From NCBI GenBank assembly GCA_965207985.1, contig CBDBND010000033.1:186001-250000 (forward strand): a stretch of 64,000 nucleotides of DNA, written 5' to 3'. Positions 54,578-63,454 of this stretch are shown piece by piece (positions within the stretch are counted from its first letter, which is position 1; every line of letters starts with the position of its first letter). A program made the translations under genes and the position numbers. The notes beneath the pieces were generated by a model. That model was not told where the DNA came from and searched no databases. It saw only the letters and a program-made list of their open reading frames with translations. This stretch comes from CBDBND01 sp965207985. GTDB taxonomy: Bacteria > Pseudomonadota > Alphaproteobacteria > Rhodospirillales > Rhodospirillaceae.

Positions 54578-56270
54578 TTGAGGTGATACCTTGCGCTGCC
54601 TTGATGAGTCCGTCTTCCAGCAGGGTGCGAAAATCGTCCTTCAAGGCTGCGTCGTGAAGTTCGTGTACAGGCCGGTTCTGCATGACGAGGTCGGCAATTG
54701 CATCACTGACACCCGCAACTTCGTATAGTCCTAACCGGCCCCGGTATCCGGTATGCTGGCAGTCGTCACAACCCTTTGCCTGATACCACTCTGCGGTACT
54801 GGTGACTAAATTAGGGAACCTTTGTTTCAAGGTGTCGTACTTGTGGGCAATGGGCATTGGCGGAGTTGCTGGGGTTCGGCATACCTCACATAGTTTGCGG
54901 GCCAACCGTTGGGCCATCACAGCCCGCACGGAAGATGCGACCAGGAACGGCTCCACGCCCATATCAATTAGCCGAGTGAACGCGCTCAAGGAGTCATTGG
55001 TGTGCAATGTCGAAAACACCATGTGACCGGTGAGCGACGCCTGAACTGCAATCTCCGCCGTTTCCAGATCGCGGATTTCCCCGATCATGATGGTGTCAGG
55101 ATCTTGCCGTAGGATGGAACGGAGCGCCCGTGCAAAGGTGTAGCCAATATCGCTTTTGGTCTGAACCTGGGTGACGCCGAGAATGTTGTACTCAACCGGA
55201 TCTTCGACCGTAATGATTTTTTTCTTGCCGTCGATGATGTGTTCGAGTGTCGCCTTCAGCGTGGTTGATTTTCCAGAACCGGTCGGGCCGGTCACCAAAA
55301 TGATTCCGTATGGTTCCTTAACCAGGGTTGAGAATATTTCGAAATGATCCGGCGCCATGCCGATCCGATCAAGTGAGAAGTCCTTTTGTTCCTTGAGCAG
55401 AAGGCGCATGACGATGGATTCCCCCCAAACGCCCGGCAGGGATGAAACACGAACATCGAGGTCTTTGCCGCTTATCCGCATGCCTATGCGCCCATCTTGC
55501 GGCAGTCTTCGCTCAGCGATGTCGATTCCAGAAATTAATTTGATGCGGGAAGCCACTGCATCAAATCGGTTGCGGGGTAGCGTCAAGCGCGTTTGCAACA
55601 CGCCATCGATGCGATATCGAATATCAAATTCCTGCTCCTTAGGCTCAACATGGATATCCGACGCGTCTTCGCTGACCGCTTGAGCCAATGTATTAGACAC
55701 AAGTTCAACAACGGGAGCTTCTTCTGCAAGTTCCCTTAGATGGGCGACATCATCGCTGACGTCATAGGAATCCCCGATAAGAGTTTGTCGGACCAGATCC
55801 AAAACGAAATCAAGATCGCGGCTCGCCGTAAGTAACCATTCAACAGCAGCATCTTCAAACTCGTTGTAAACGGTTTCCTGTAGACTAGGGTCCAACGGAT
55901 CGCGGCTGATGCAGTTGATAGGTCCTTTTTCGGAGCGCCATACAAGTACCTCCGAATCAACCCACCAAATGGCCGGAATTGATGTTTCATTGATAAGGGA
56001 CAGGTACTCAGTGGGATCGTTTGGCAGGGAGTCCTTATCAATGACAGGAAATCCCAGTTGAAGGGACAAAGCGTCGAGGACATCGTGTTCCGCCACTGCG
56101 CCTATACGAATAAGAATAGCACCCAGTCGCCCGCCGAACTGTTGTTGAAACGTGAGCGCTTTTTTAAGGTCTGTTTCTGAGATGTGACCACTGTCCTGGA
56201 GCATTTGCCCCAGCGGCGGCGCTAATTGGTTTGCGGTTGAAGCCGAAATAGTCATGACGTCATGTCTCAC
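54528..56270 (-). CDS. GspE/PilB-type secretion or pilus ATPase
   Basis: A 580-residue ATPase (575 from the ATG at 56255). The N-terminal MshEN-like part reads GHISETDLKKALTFQQQFGG. The core has Asp box SDIHVEPKEQEFDIRYRIDG, Walker A TGPTGSGKSTTLKATLEH, His box LTGHMVFSTLHTNDS, Walker B PDTIMIGEIRDLETAEIAV, and the zinc CxxC pairs CEVC and CDDC. It powers assembly of type II secretion pseudopili or type IV pili. No other gsp or pil gene is adjacent; an orphan ATPase next to TPR-GT genes is unusual. It overlaps both neighbours. Confidence 0.92.
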   Translation of the reverse strand: MRHDVMTISASTANQLAPPLGQMLQDSGHISETDLKKALTFQQQFGGRLGAILIRIGAVAEHDVLDALSLQLGFPVIDKDSLPNDPTEYLSLINETSIPAIWWVDSEVLVWRSEKGPINCISRDPLDPSLQETVYNEFEDAAVEWLLTASRDLDFVLDLVRQTLIGDSYDVSDDVAHLRELAEEAPVVELVSNTLAQAVSEDASDIHVEPKEQEFDIRYRIDGVLQTRLTLPRNRFDAVASRIKLISGIDIAERRLPQDGRIGMRISGKDLDVRVSSLPGVWGESIVMRLLLKEQKDFSLDRIGMAPDHFEIFSTLVKEPYGIILVTGPTGSGKSTTLKATLEHIIDGKKKIITVEDPVEYNILGVTQVQTKSDIGYTFARALRSILRQDPDTIMIGEIRDLETAEIAVQASLTGHMVFSTLHTNDSLSAFTRLIDMGVEPFLVASSVRAVMAQRLARKLCEVCRTPATPPMPIAHKYDTLKQRFPNLVTSTAEWYQAKGCDDCQHTGYRGRLGLYEVAGVSDAIADLVMQNRPVHELHDAALKDDFRTLLEDGLIKAAQGITSIEEVIRVAGQANIEEN

Positions 56271-56608
56271 GGGTTCAGAAACATGACGTCATTGGTCCAG
56301 CTGTAGCAAATCATGTGCTTCTGTCCCACCTGGTTGATCGTCCCTTTCATTCTCGCGTTTTCTACTCGGAGGGCATCCATGTCTGACGCCGAAAACATGA
56401 GGACAGGTCGATCGTTTGCAGGAGACGGTTCCGGCAGGTCGTCTTCATCATGCAGTGCTGCGAGCGCTTTTTGAGCAGGTTTTTCGAGATTTTGATAAGC
56501 GGCATAGGGATCGACACCACGTCCTATAGGACCATTCTCTAAATCAGCAAGGGAAGCGGCATAGTCGCCGTCCGGTGTTCTCACCACATCCACAGGAAAC
56601 TCAGGCAT
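56267..56608 (-). CDS. Small HicB-like-fold protein
   Basis: A 113-residue protein whose first half (PVDVVRTPDGDYAASLADLE, DPYAAYQNLEKPAQKALAAL) resembles the HicB/DUF1902 fold of antitoxin-type proteins. The second half (VLMFSASDMDALRVENARMK) is unfamiliar. Its stop overlaps the ATG of the GspE/PilB gene by four bases, so it is translationally coupled to it. No HicA-like toxin is nearby, so a toxin-antitoxin role is not supported; it may adjust the ATPase. Confidence 0.5.
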   Translation of the reverse strand: MPEFPVDVVRTPDGDYAASLADLENGPIGRGVDPYAAYQNLEKPAQKALAALHDEDDLPEPSPANDRPVLMFSASDMDALRVENARMKGTINQVGQKHMICYSWTNDVMFLNP

Positions 56609-56856
56609 CGGGCGCGCTCACATTGCTCATGGGGGCGGAGCCAGTTTGGCTCCGGACCACTAACTGGTCCCGCGACAGTCATGGTAAGGCCGGGCTTCAA
56701 CCCTGCCAATGCCGCAGTACCCAGTTTTTGGGATGATGACAAAGAAGTAAGGCCTTAGAATCAAATCATTTTTGACGTCTTGTCAGAGCCTAGGCATAAA
56801 CCCTGTAGCATTAAAACCGCCGGACGATTGCCGCTCAACCAGGGCCCAAGGAAATC
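56609..56856. other. Divergent promoter region between HicB-like gene and SGNH genes
   Basis: About 250 bases with no coding frame that I recognise. It separates the minus-strand array from the plus-strand SGNH pair, so it should hold both promoters. The downstream SGNH gene has AAGGAAATC before its ATG. Confidence 0.5.
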
Positions 56857-57876
56857 ATGTTGAAGAACCTAGCGCTCTTTTTGGTAACCATCGCAGTGTC
56901 GTTGCTCATGGCTGAAGGTACCTTGAGGCTGGCTGGGTACTCGCCCCGGACACTTACGCCGAACCGTTTCTTTGTCGATGGCACAGCCTCGACTTGGTCA
57001 GTGCCTGAGCAGACTCTCGGATGGATGAATCGACAGGGTGTATCCGTTTCCATTGAAGAGGGTGCCGTACCGATGACGTTTTGGAGTCACGGCCGACGCG
57101 CCTCGAGGCGTGACCCAGCCAGACCTGAAGACGGCATCCCGGTGATGATCGTCGGCGGCAGCAATGCACAGTCCTACGGCGTTCGCGATGAGGAGTCCTT
57201 TCCGTATCTTTTGCACGAGCAATTTTCAGACTTATGGATCGAAAACTTCGGCAATGGCGGATACGGCACCGTGCAAACATTGATGTTGACCGAACGCATG
57301 CTGGAAGATTTCTACGGCGACAAAAGTCCCGCGCTCTTTATTGTGACGTTTGCAGATTCACATGTCGCGCGTAACGTGTCCGATCAGTCCTGGGTTTACA
57401 GTATTTCTGATTCTCAAGGCCGGTATGTAGCGCCGCCTCACTATCGTTTACGTGGAGAGGAATTGACATTCCAACCGTTTGAAACCATCGGACTTTGGCC
57501 ACTGGAAGACCGTTCTGCTTTGGTCACCACGCTCCATCACATATGGCTTCAATCGTTTGCCTATGCCACGGCGGAACAAGGACGGGTCGTTACTCGGCGC
57601 GTGTTTGATCGATTTGCGGCGCTTGTCAATGCAAAGGGCGGTACGTTTGTTATTGCCGTACTCGAGGATTACAGCCAGACCGCTTCCGACCTTTTCGCTC
57701 AAGCGGATTTTGCGGTGGTTGACTGCAGTGGTTATGAACGGACCGCACCGCAAGACTATCTTTTGGGCGGCGGCAGTCATCCCAATGCCAAGTACCACGC
57801 TCATTTCGCAACCTGCATCGGCGCCTGGTTGGAGACCCACATGGTAAGTCGGGAGCGTTCCGCCGGTTATGACTAA
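56857..57876 (+). CDS. Membrane-anchored SGNH-hydrolase-like protein 1
   Basis: A 339-residue protein with an N-terminal signal anchor (LALFLVTIAVSLLMAEGTLRL). The SGNH blocks are visible: IVGGSNAQSYGV (Ser of block I), WIENFGNGGYGTVQTLML (Gly/Asn region) and GGGSHPNAKYHAHFA (His of block V; the usual Asp before it is not clear). Such proteins add or remove acyl groups on surface glycans. The likely site is the periplasm. It overlaps the next gene by eight bases. Confidence 0.78.
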   Translation: MLKNLALFLVTIAVSLLMAEGTLRLAGYSPRTLTPNRFFVDGTASTWSVPEQTLGWMNRQGVSVSIEEGAVPMTFWSHGRRASRRDPARPEDGIPVMIVGGSNAQSYGVRDEESFPYLLHEQFSDLWIENFGNGGYGTVQTLMLTERMLEDFYGDKSPALFIVTFADSHVARNVSDQSWVYSISDSQGRYVAPPHYRLRGEELTFQPFETIGLWPLEDRSALVTTLHHIWLQSFAYATAEQGRVVTRRVFDRFAALVNAKGGTFVIAVLEDYSQTASDLFAQADFAVVDCSGYERTAPQDYLLGGGSHPNAKYHAHFATCIGAWLETHMVSRERSAGYD

Positions 57877-58870
57877 CTTAAAGTCGCTTGTCGAATCCGG
57901 TGCGCTAATTGTGGGCTCGCTTTTTGTGGCCGGGCTCTTGTTCGAGGTGCTTTGCCGCACCGTTGTCGATAACGGCATGCATTACCACTTGGAAATGTGG
58001 AAGTATGCCGTTCATCTAAAAGAAGTCTCTCCCGATCCGGCTATCGGGCATCAACACATACCAAGTTCCAACGCCATTCTAATGGGCGTTGACGTGCAAA
58101 TAAATTCTGAAGGATTGAGAGATGACTCAGGTTTCAACGGCGACACGGATACTCCACGTATTCTCATGCTCGGTGATTCCGTAACCTTCGGATGGGGCAT
58201 TTCACAATCGGAAACCATACCTCAACGTTTGGAGAGAGTACTTTCTGATTCGTTTGAGACATCCGTCCACGTGATCAATGCCGGAGTTGGCAACTACAAT
58301 ACGTCAATGGAAGTGGCTTGGTTTGAGCGAGATGGCCTCTCTTATAATCCCGACCTTGTTGTTTTGAATGTCTTTATCAATGACGCAGAAGTGCAGCCCC
58401 CTTATGACAGTGTTGGTTGGCTGGAAAGAACTCTCTTTAGCGGTGTCATTCTGTTTGGCGCCCGTGACACGATCAGACGCACCTTTTTTGGCGGACCGGA
58501 TTGGAAGACTTACTACCGCACTCTATATGAAGACCGCGCGCCTGGATGGACGCGAATGAAGACCTCGATTGCTCGCCTTGCGGCGCTTTGCCGCGACCGC
58601 GGTATTACGCTGCTCCTGGCCGATTACCCGGAACTCCGCCAACTCAGTCCTTATCCATTCGTGGATATCTCGGCAAAGATTCAGGCTGAAGCGCAACGCC
58701 ACGGCATTCCTTATGTTTCACTTTTGCCGGCGGTGCAAAACGAGCCGCCGGACGCGCTTTGGGTGACACCTCCCGATCCTCACCCCAATGCTTATGCCGC
58801 TGGACTGATGGCCAACACACTGGCGCCTGTCGTATTGGAGGCACTACGAGGGCGAGGGTCAGACGGCTGA
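57869..58870 (+). CDS. Membrane-anchored SGNH-hydrolase-like protein 2
   Basis: A 333-residue relative of the previous protein with its own membrane segment (SGALIVGSLFVAGLLFEVLC). Here the SGNH motifs are complete: LMLGDSVTFGWGISQSE (block I), VINAGVGNYNTSMEVAWFE (Gly/Asn), LNVFINDAEVQ and PPDPHPNAYAAGLMA (Asp-His). It likely hydrolyses or transfers O-acyl groups on exported sugars. It ends 12 bases inside the OGT-like gene on the other strand. Confidence 0.85.
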   Translation: MTNLKSLVESGALIVGSLFVAGLLFEVLCRTVVDNGMHYHLEMWKYAVHLKEVSPDPAIGHQHIPSSNAILMGVDVQINSEGLRDDSGFNGDTDTPRILMLGDSVTFGWGISQSETIPQRLERVLSDSFETSVHVINAGVGNYNTSMEVAWFERDGLSYNPDLVVLNVFINDAEVQPPYDSVGWLERTLFSGVILFGARDTIRRTFFGGPDWKTYYRTLYEDRAPGWTRMKTSIARLAALCRDRGITLLLADYPELRQLSPYPFVDISAKIQAEAQRHGIPYVSLLPAVQNEPPDALWVTPPDPHPNAYAAGLMANTLAPVVLEALRGRGSDG

Positions 58871-60607
58871 ATGAATGTCGATGACCCGGGGCGCAACGGT
58901 AACGCCGTCATCTGAACAAACGAAGGCCCACATATTCTGAAAAGCCAATTCGAGTGTACGGGTGAAGGCTTCAGAGTCACAAATGGGAGAGGAAGAGACT
59001 TTTTCCCTCAGCAACGCTCTTGAGGACCGCAAAGCATCTCTACCTTCGGCTTTGGTTTTAGCCAAAGCCACATACTCTTCCTCGTTTTCCGCAATCCAGT
59101 CAGTCAATCCGATTTCTGACAAATAGGCCGGGCTGTGGCGGCCGGCAAAAGTCTGACCTGTTTTGGTGAGAACCGGCACACCCATCCATAGCGCTTCGAG
59201 AGTGGTCAAGCCGCCCGAATAGGGAAAGGGGTCAAGGGCGATGTCTGCGTCGTTATAAGTCTCTAACAATTCGTGGTGAGGCGATCCGGACCGCAAGTCG
59301 ACTCTGCTGTCTTCAATGTTCTCTTCGGATAATCTGTCGTGTATCCACTGGCGTAAATCAGGTTGATCAAGGTCTCGGCATTTGAGCAGTAAACGGCTTC
59401 CAGAAACGGCGTTTAGAATTCGCGCCCAAACTCTAATTACATCGTCATTGATCTTTACCAGGTTGTTGAAACAACCGAACGTTATGACACCCGATGAGTC
59501 GCTGGCAAGAACTAAAACAGGTGGCGCATTTTCAGGCGGTGAGTAACAAACATATGTATTTGGCAGGCGAATGATTTTTTCAATCGTCCAGTTTTCAAAG
59601 CCAGCGGGAGCATGATGTTTGTCTGCAATCAGCCAATCCATGGACGCAACACCTGTCGTACCGACGTATCCAGCCCATGTGGCCTGGACAGGCGCAGCAC
59701 GCTCAGCAAAAACCGTCAATCGACTGTGGTTAAAATGACCTGACAGGTCGATCAATATGTCAATTTCGTTCTGTTGAACCGTTGCCTTGAATGCATCGTC
59801 ACTCATACCGCGGGTATCAACCCACTGATGTGCACAATCGCGCATGTTTTGCGTGACGGTATCTTCACTGGTGGTGTCCGAAAAACATACGGCCGTTACA
59901 ACCCCTGGATCGTGATTCTTGAGTACGCCCGATAGAAAAAACCCAATCGGATGTTGGCGAAAATCACCAGAGACATACCCAATCCTTAACGGCCGTTTTT
60001 CTTTAACTGCTGGCCAAGGCGGCGATGGAGACGATTTCAGTTCGTTCCACCGCATATGTGTGCGATAGAGAGACTCGTCAGTGGAGGATGGCCCGTACTG
60101 ATGGGCCACCAATAGGTTTGAATGAATTTTATGGTTGGTCGGGTCGGTTTTAAGGGCGTGCTCATACGTGGCAATGGCATCCTGCACCCGGTTTTGCTTT
60201 CTGTAAGCGAGTGCAAGGCTAGCCAGAACATTCACATTCTCGGGCGCCAAACCGCGCGCTCTTTCCAGCGCATCGATGCTCTCAGACCGGTAGCCGATCT
60301 GCGCCAAGATGTTGCCCATATTGTACCAAGCCAAGGCATTGTCAGGGGCGAGGTCCGTCGCTCGGCGATATGACTTCAACGCGACATCTTTTTGGCCCTG
60401 CCGGGCCTCAATATTGCCGATGTTGAGCCACCCCTCGGCAAAATCCGGCGCTAACATCGAAACGCGCTGCGCCATGGCAAAGGCGTGTTCCCACTGGCCC
60501 GTTCGCTGATAGAGAACTGAAAGATCGTGAAGAGCCGCCACATCGTCCGAATGGTTTGCCAAGCGCTCTTCAAGAGTCCTGATTGTGTCTGACAAGTTGC
60601 CGGTCAT
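58859..60607 (-). CDS. TPR-OGT (GT41, SPINDLY-like) glycosyltransferase
   Basis: A 582-residue protein: about four TPRs to residue 170 (AEGWLNIGNIEARQGQKDVA, ALAWYNMGNILAQIGYRSES), then an O-GlcNAc-transferase-like catalytic part from residue 206: PLRIGYVSGDFRQHPIGFFL, IDILIDLSGHFNHSRLTVFA, APVQATWAGYVGTTGVASMD and LDPFPYSGGLTTLEALWMG. Bacterial members glycosylate proteins such as flagellins and adhesins on Ser/Thr. Its ATG overlaps the stop of the upstream gene (ATGA at 60604-60607), so both belong to one operon. Confidence 0.9.
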   Translation of the reverse strand: MTGNLSDTIRTLEERLANHSDDVAALHDLSVLYQRTGQWEHAFAMAQRVSMLAPDFAEGWLNIGNIEARQGQKDVALKSYRRATDLAPDNALAWYNMGNILAQIGYRSESIDALERARGLAPENVNVLASLALAYRKQNRVQDAIATYEHALKTDPTNHKIHSNLLVAHQYGPSSTDESLYRTHMRWNELKSSPSPPWPAVKEKRPLRIGYVSGDFRQHPIGFFLSGVLKNHDPGVVTAVCFSDTTSEDTVTQNMRDCAHQWVDTRGMSDDAFKATVQQNEIDILIDLSGHFNHSRLTVFAERAAPVQATWAGYVGTTGVASMDWLIADKHHAPAGFENWTIEKIIRLPNTYVCYSPPENAPPVLVLASDSSGVITFGCFNNLVKINDDVIRVWARILNAVSGSRLLLKCRDLDQPDLRQWIHDRLSEENIEDSRVDLRSGSPHHELLETYNDADIALDPFPYSGGLTTLEALWMGVPVLTKTGQTFAGRHSPAYLSEIGLTDWIAENEEEYVALAKTKAEGRDALRSSRALLREKVSSSPICDSEAFTRTLELAFQNMWAFVCSDDGVTVAPRVIDIHSAV

Positions 60608-60735
60608 GCTTGTGCATGCCGTTCTACGTACGCCTTTACAAAAGTGCGCTCGTTATCAGCGTTGCCGGCGCGGTCCTTTCCAGGGCCAGGAAAAAGAGGA
60701 GTATCATCACAGATTGACGCGCAGATACGGTCTAA
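60604..60735 (-). pseudogene. Polysaccharide-type glycosyltransferase, C-terminal end
   Basis: The last 43 residues (DRICASICDDTPLFPGPGK, ERTFVKAYVERHAQA) of the gene that begins at 63181. They are separated from the rest by the 148-base element at 60736. Removing this element with one CTAA copy restores the frame as GRDPSLDRICAS. Confidence 0.8.
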
Positions 60736-60883
60736 CAGGCTGATGAAAAACTCGGCCGAGAGCCCACCTCGCGAAACGAAAGAATCAATGGATGGGCGTC
60801 CGCGAAAAAATAGAATCGGAAAATGGCTCATACGAAAACAAAATTGCCGAGATGATCGCTCAAAATCGTTTTTCAGCAGCCTG
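60736..60883. mobile_element. 148-base MITE with CTAA target duplication
   Basis: A short element without coding capacity. Ends CAGGCTGATGAAAAACTC and, reversed, CAGGCTGCTGAAAAACG are inverted repeats. CTAA (60732-60735 and 60884-60887) flanks both sides. Ends match the IS fragment at 49357, so that family probably moves it. Confidence 0.85.
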
Positions 60884-60887
60884 CTAA

Positions 60888-61133
60888 CGACGGATCACGA
60901 CCCGGTGCTAGTGCATCCAATGTCGAGTACGCGGGTTCGCCCAAATACCATTCCGGCTGTTTCACCAAGGGGAAAGAGATGGACTGACGAAAGAACCAGC
61001 AATAAGCCATTCGCCAGGCTGAAACGGCACGATCAACACTTGGATCACCTTTCGCATCGGTAAAGAGTGAGCTCAGCGTCGCTTCGTATTTTTTTGGGTT
61101 TTCTACGCCGATCATAAAGTCAGCGTCGCGGAA
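60888..61133 (-). pseudogene. Polysaccharide-type glycosyltransferase, middle part
   Basis: About 80 residues: MIGVENPKKYEATLSSLFTD, SAWRMAYCWFFRQSISFPLV and EWYLGEPAYSTLDALAPGRD. Upstream RDAD connects towards AGAY on the other side of the IS5-type element. Confidence 0.8.
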
Positions 61134-61211
61134 CTAGGGTGTGAACCCAATTCAATGTCTTGATTTTACCTAAGCAGGTGTGATTCACAGCCTCTTTTAT
61201 TGGAGGCAAGA

Positions 61212-61598
61212 GTGGCACGATTTGATTTGACAGATGAGGAGTGGTCGGTGATCGGCCCACTTCTTCCCAAACAGGGGCGCGGTCCTCAGCGTAAGGATGA
61301 CCGTCAGGTCTTGAACGGTATCTTCTATATTCTGCGCACGGGTGCCCCATGGCGGGACTTACCGGAGCGTTACGGCCCGCGGACCACGGTCTATAACCGC
61401 TACACCCGATGGGGTGAGCGGGGTGTATGGCAAGGCATTTTCGATGCTCTTGCCAAGCAGTGCGAGGACAGTCTGATCTTCATTGACAGTTCCATCGTCA
61501 AGGCTCACCGCGCAGCGGCAGGGTCAAAAAAGGGGGCTTGGCAGAAGGTATTGGACGCTCACGCGCGGGTCGCACAAGTAAGGTTCACGCGGCCGTAG
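61212..61598 (+). CDS. IS5-family transposase, first frame (copy 2)
   Basis: The protein is the same as that at 42110: GTG start after GGAGGCAAGA, WSVIGPLLPKQGRGPQRKDD and IFIDSSIVKAHRAAAG with the first catalytic Asp. It overlaps the second frame by about 60 bases, the region where frameshifting would fuse them. Confidence 0.9.
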   Translation: MARFDLTDEEWSVIGPLLPKQGRGPQRKDDRQVLNGIFYILRTGAPWRDLPERYGPRTTVYNRYTRWGERGVWQGIFDALAKQCEDSLIFIDSSIVKAHRAAAGSKKGAWQKVLDAHARVAQVRFTRP

Positions 61599-61960
61599 AT
61601 GCCAAGGGCCGCCCGCTCCGGCTGGACATCACCGGCGGGCAGGTCCATGACAGCCAAGCCATGGGCTCTTTCCTGGATTGGGAAAAGGCCCCGCTCGCCA
61701 TCGTCGCTGATAAGGCCTATGGCACCGCCAAAATCAGGCAGCAGATCGCCGATGAAGGAGCGCTGGCTGTCATTCCTTCAAAGAGCAACGCGCGTCATCC
61801 TATCCCGCACGATCCAAACCTCTATGCCCAAAGGACCATCGTCGAGCGGTTCTTCTGCAAGATGAAAGACATGCGCCGATTAGCAACGCGCTTCGAGAAA
61901 TCAGCCAAAAACTTCCTCGCAATGATCCAACTCTTCGCCATAAAATGCTGGATCAATTGA
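61538..61960 (+). CDS. IS5-family transposase, second frame (copy 2)
   Basis: 140 residues: GRTSKVHAAVDAKGRPLRLD, PLAIVADKAYGTAKIRQQI (second Asp) and TIVERFFCKMKDMRRLATRF (catalytic Glu), ending FAIKCWIN. Intact, unlike copy 1. Confidence 0.9.
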   Translation: MAEGIGRSRAGRTSKVHAAVDAKGRPLRLDITGGQVHDSQAMGSFLDWEKAPLAIVADKAYGTAKIRQQIADEGALAVIPSKSNARHPIPHDPNLYAQRTIVERFFCKMKDMRRLATRFEKSAKNFLAMIQLFAIKCWIN

Positions 61961-61973
61961 GTCCACACCCTAG

Positions 61974-63181
61974 TAAGCGCCTGCTCTCAAAACCGGTTTG
62001 CCTAATGCCGCCATTTCCAGACAAAGACTCGAGTGCCACATCAATCCGACATCTGCGATTTTCATCAAATCGTAGCTGCTGATGTCGTCTTCGGGCGCTA
62101 CGAGAGTGACGTTTTCAGGGTGGTTCGAAGAAATGTGATCAAGAAAGGCGAGTTCCTCTTGGTTGTTTCCAACAGCGCGTTTGCCCCCACTGTTGGGGTG
62201 GGCACGGATGATCAACTGCAAAGAGGGATGTTGACGGAAATAACTTAATGTCGACCTGATCCAATCATGTTGGCTTGCGAAAGATCCCGCCGTCTCTGGT
62301 TGGCTGTGTGATTCATCCGTCGCCGATGTGAACAAGACGGCAGTGGTTTTGTCTTCATCTAGTCCCAGCCGTTTCTGAAGGGACACTTTATCCTTCACTG
62401 GAGCCGCAAACAGAGACAGTTCATGTCCTGTGCCGTTGATGTGATTTGTCAGGAGAGCGCTTAGGTCTTCAAGTTCGTCCAAGATTAGGGGTCGGCCACG
62501 CCAGTCCTGACACAGCCGGTAAAAAGGATTTGGATCAAGGCAGTCAGTGTTTTCCACCAATCTCATATAGCCCGGTGCAAATCCACGTTCTTCCGTGATG
62601 GTGCGCACACCGCGCAGGCGGCCCAGCTCCAAAGCAATCCGCATGGGCGCCATACGCCCGTTGAATAGAAGTTGGACGTCCGGTTGTTCCTGTTCGAACA
62701 AAGCATCGAGGCAGAAGGCAATCACCGCTCCGCTGGCGAGATGTCTTCTGTAAGTCTGCACAACCTGTGCATCGTTCAGATCAAGACGTTCCGACCTGTA
62801 ATAGCTGTGCACACTTGATTGGACCCAGGCGCCGATGGGCCAGTCGTTATATACAGCACCGGTTATGTCTTTCGTTGTGGCCGCCCAGGCATGGGCATCC
62901 TTCAATTGATCTTGCATCAGCCACCGTCCGAGCCACAGAAAGTTCAGCTTACTTCGTGCCAACAGATAGGTGGTCTCTGCCTGACATTTCACACAGGTCA
63001 AAGCGGTGCGCTGATAAGCTGGTCCTTTAGCAGGCTGGTATAGGTCGCATTCAGACATGAGCGCGTCGCAGGCGACATGCAGCACTTTGACGCCTCGCTG
63101 ATGCAGCCCATGAAGAATGGCGGCGTGGCGCGCGCTGTGGAGGGACCAACGGACATAGGGGCTAAAACAAAGGACGTGCAT
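61974..63181 (-). pseudogene. Polysaccharide-type (capsule/CDP-glycerol-transferase-like) GT-B protein, N-terminal part
   Basis: About 402 residues from the ATG at 63181: VLCFSPYVRWSLHSARHAAI, LLFNGRMAPMRIALELGRLR, VRTITEERGFAPGYMRLVE, LQLIIRAHPNSGGKRAVGNN, MKIADVGLMWHSSLCLEMAA and GKPVLRAGAY. These resemble GT-B enzymes of capsule or teichoic-type synthesis. The frame stops at the IS5-type element; two more pieces follow beyond it. The original was about 530 residues and directly upstream of the OGT gene. Confidence 0.82.
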
Positions 63182-63336
63182 TGATTTGTTTACCGAACTC
63201 CACTAGTGCATACCTGAATTCAACCAACGTAGGCCGCCACGTCATTGATCCGCCGCCGTCCCGGGCGATTCGAGAAGCGCCAGGGCGGCTTCGCGTTCCG
63301 CCGTGCCGGTGGCCCGGGTCAGGCAGGCCCCGACCG
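63182..63336. other. Intergenic stretch upstream of the interrupted glycosyltransferase
   Basis: About 155 bases with no gene that I recognise. Part is GC-rich (63255-63336) and may be a relic of other coding sequence. It is the likely promoter region for the gene at 63181 and for the plus-strand gene at 63440. Confidence 0.35.
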
Positions 63337-63454
63337 CAATGGTTTTGCGGTATTAGACAATAAGCAGAGCACAATCGCCAATGGCTGAGACGCTACAATG
63401 GTTTTGCGGTATTAGACAATAAGCAGAGCACAATCGCCAATGGCTGAGACGCTA
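63337..63454. repeat. 59-base tandem duplication across a gene start
   Basis: Two perfect copies of 59 bases (63337-63395 and 63396-63454, each beginning CAATGGTTTTGCGG or CAATGGTTTTGCGGT). Each has the ATGGCTGAGACG start sequence at its end; only the second leads into the long frame. Confidence 0.92.

Larger units (their letters stand above)
61134..61973 (+). mobile_element. IS5-family (IS427/IS1031-like) element, copy 2, intact
   Basis: An 840-base element with inverted repeats CTAGGGTGTGAACCCAATTCA and CTAGGGTGTGGACTCAATTGA. Both transposase frames are complete. It is nearly identical to copy 1 at 42032, which lacks two bases, so it is the more recent or better-preserved copy. Confidence 0.93.

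Noticed and set aside
56267..56608. HicBA toxin-antitoxin pair
   Set aside because: Only the HicB-like fold is suggested; no HicA-sized toxin frame lies beside it.
47401..63181. Genome-wide reading of TGA as Trp
   Set aside because: Many intact genes here end in TGA (for example 3124-3957, 23714-24976), so TGA is a normal stop.
63182..63336. Small gene or RNA in the GC-rich patch upstream of the last gene
   Set aside because: No start, fold or family support.
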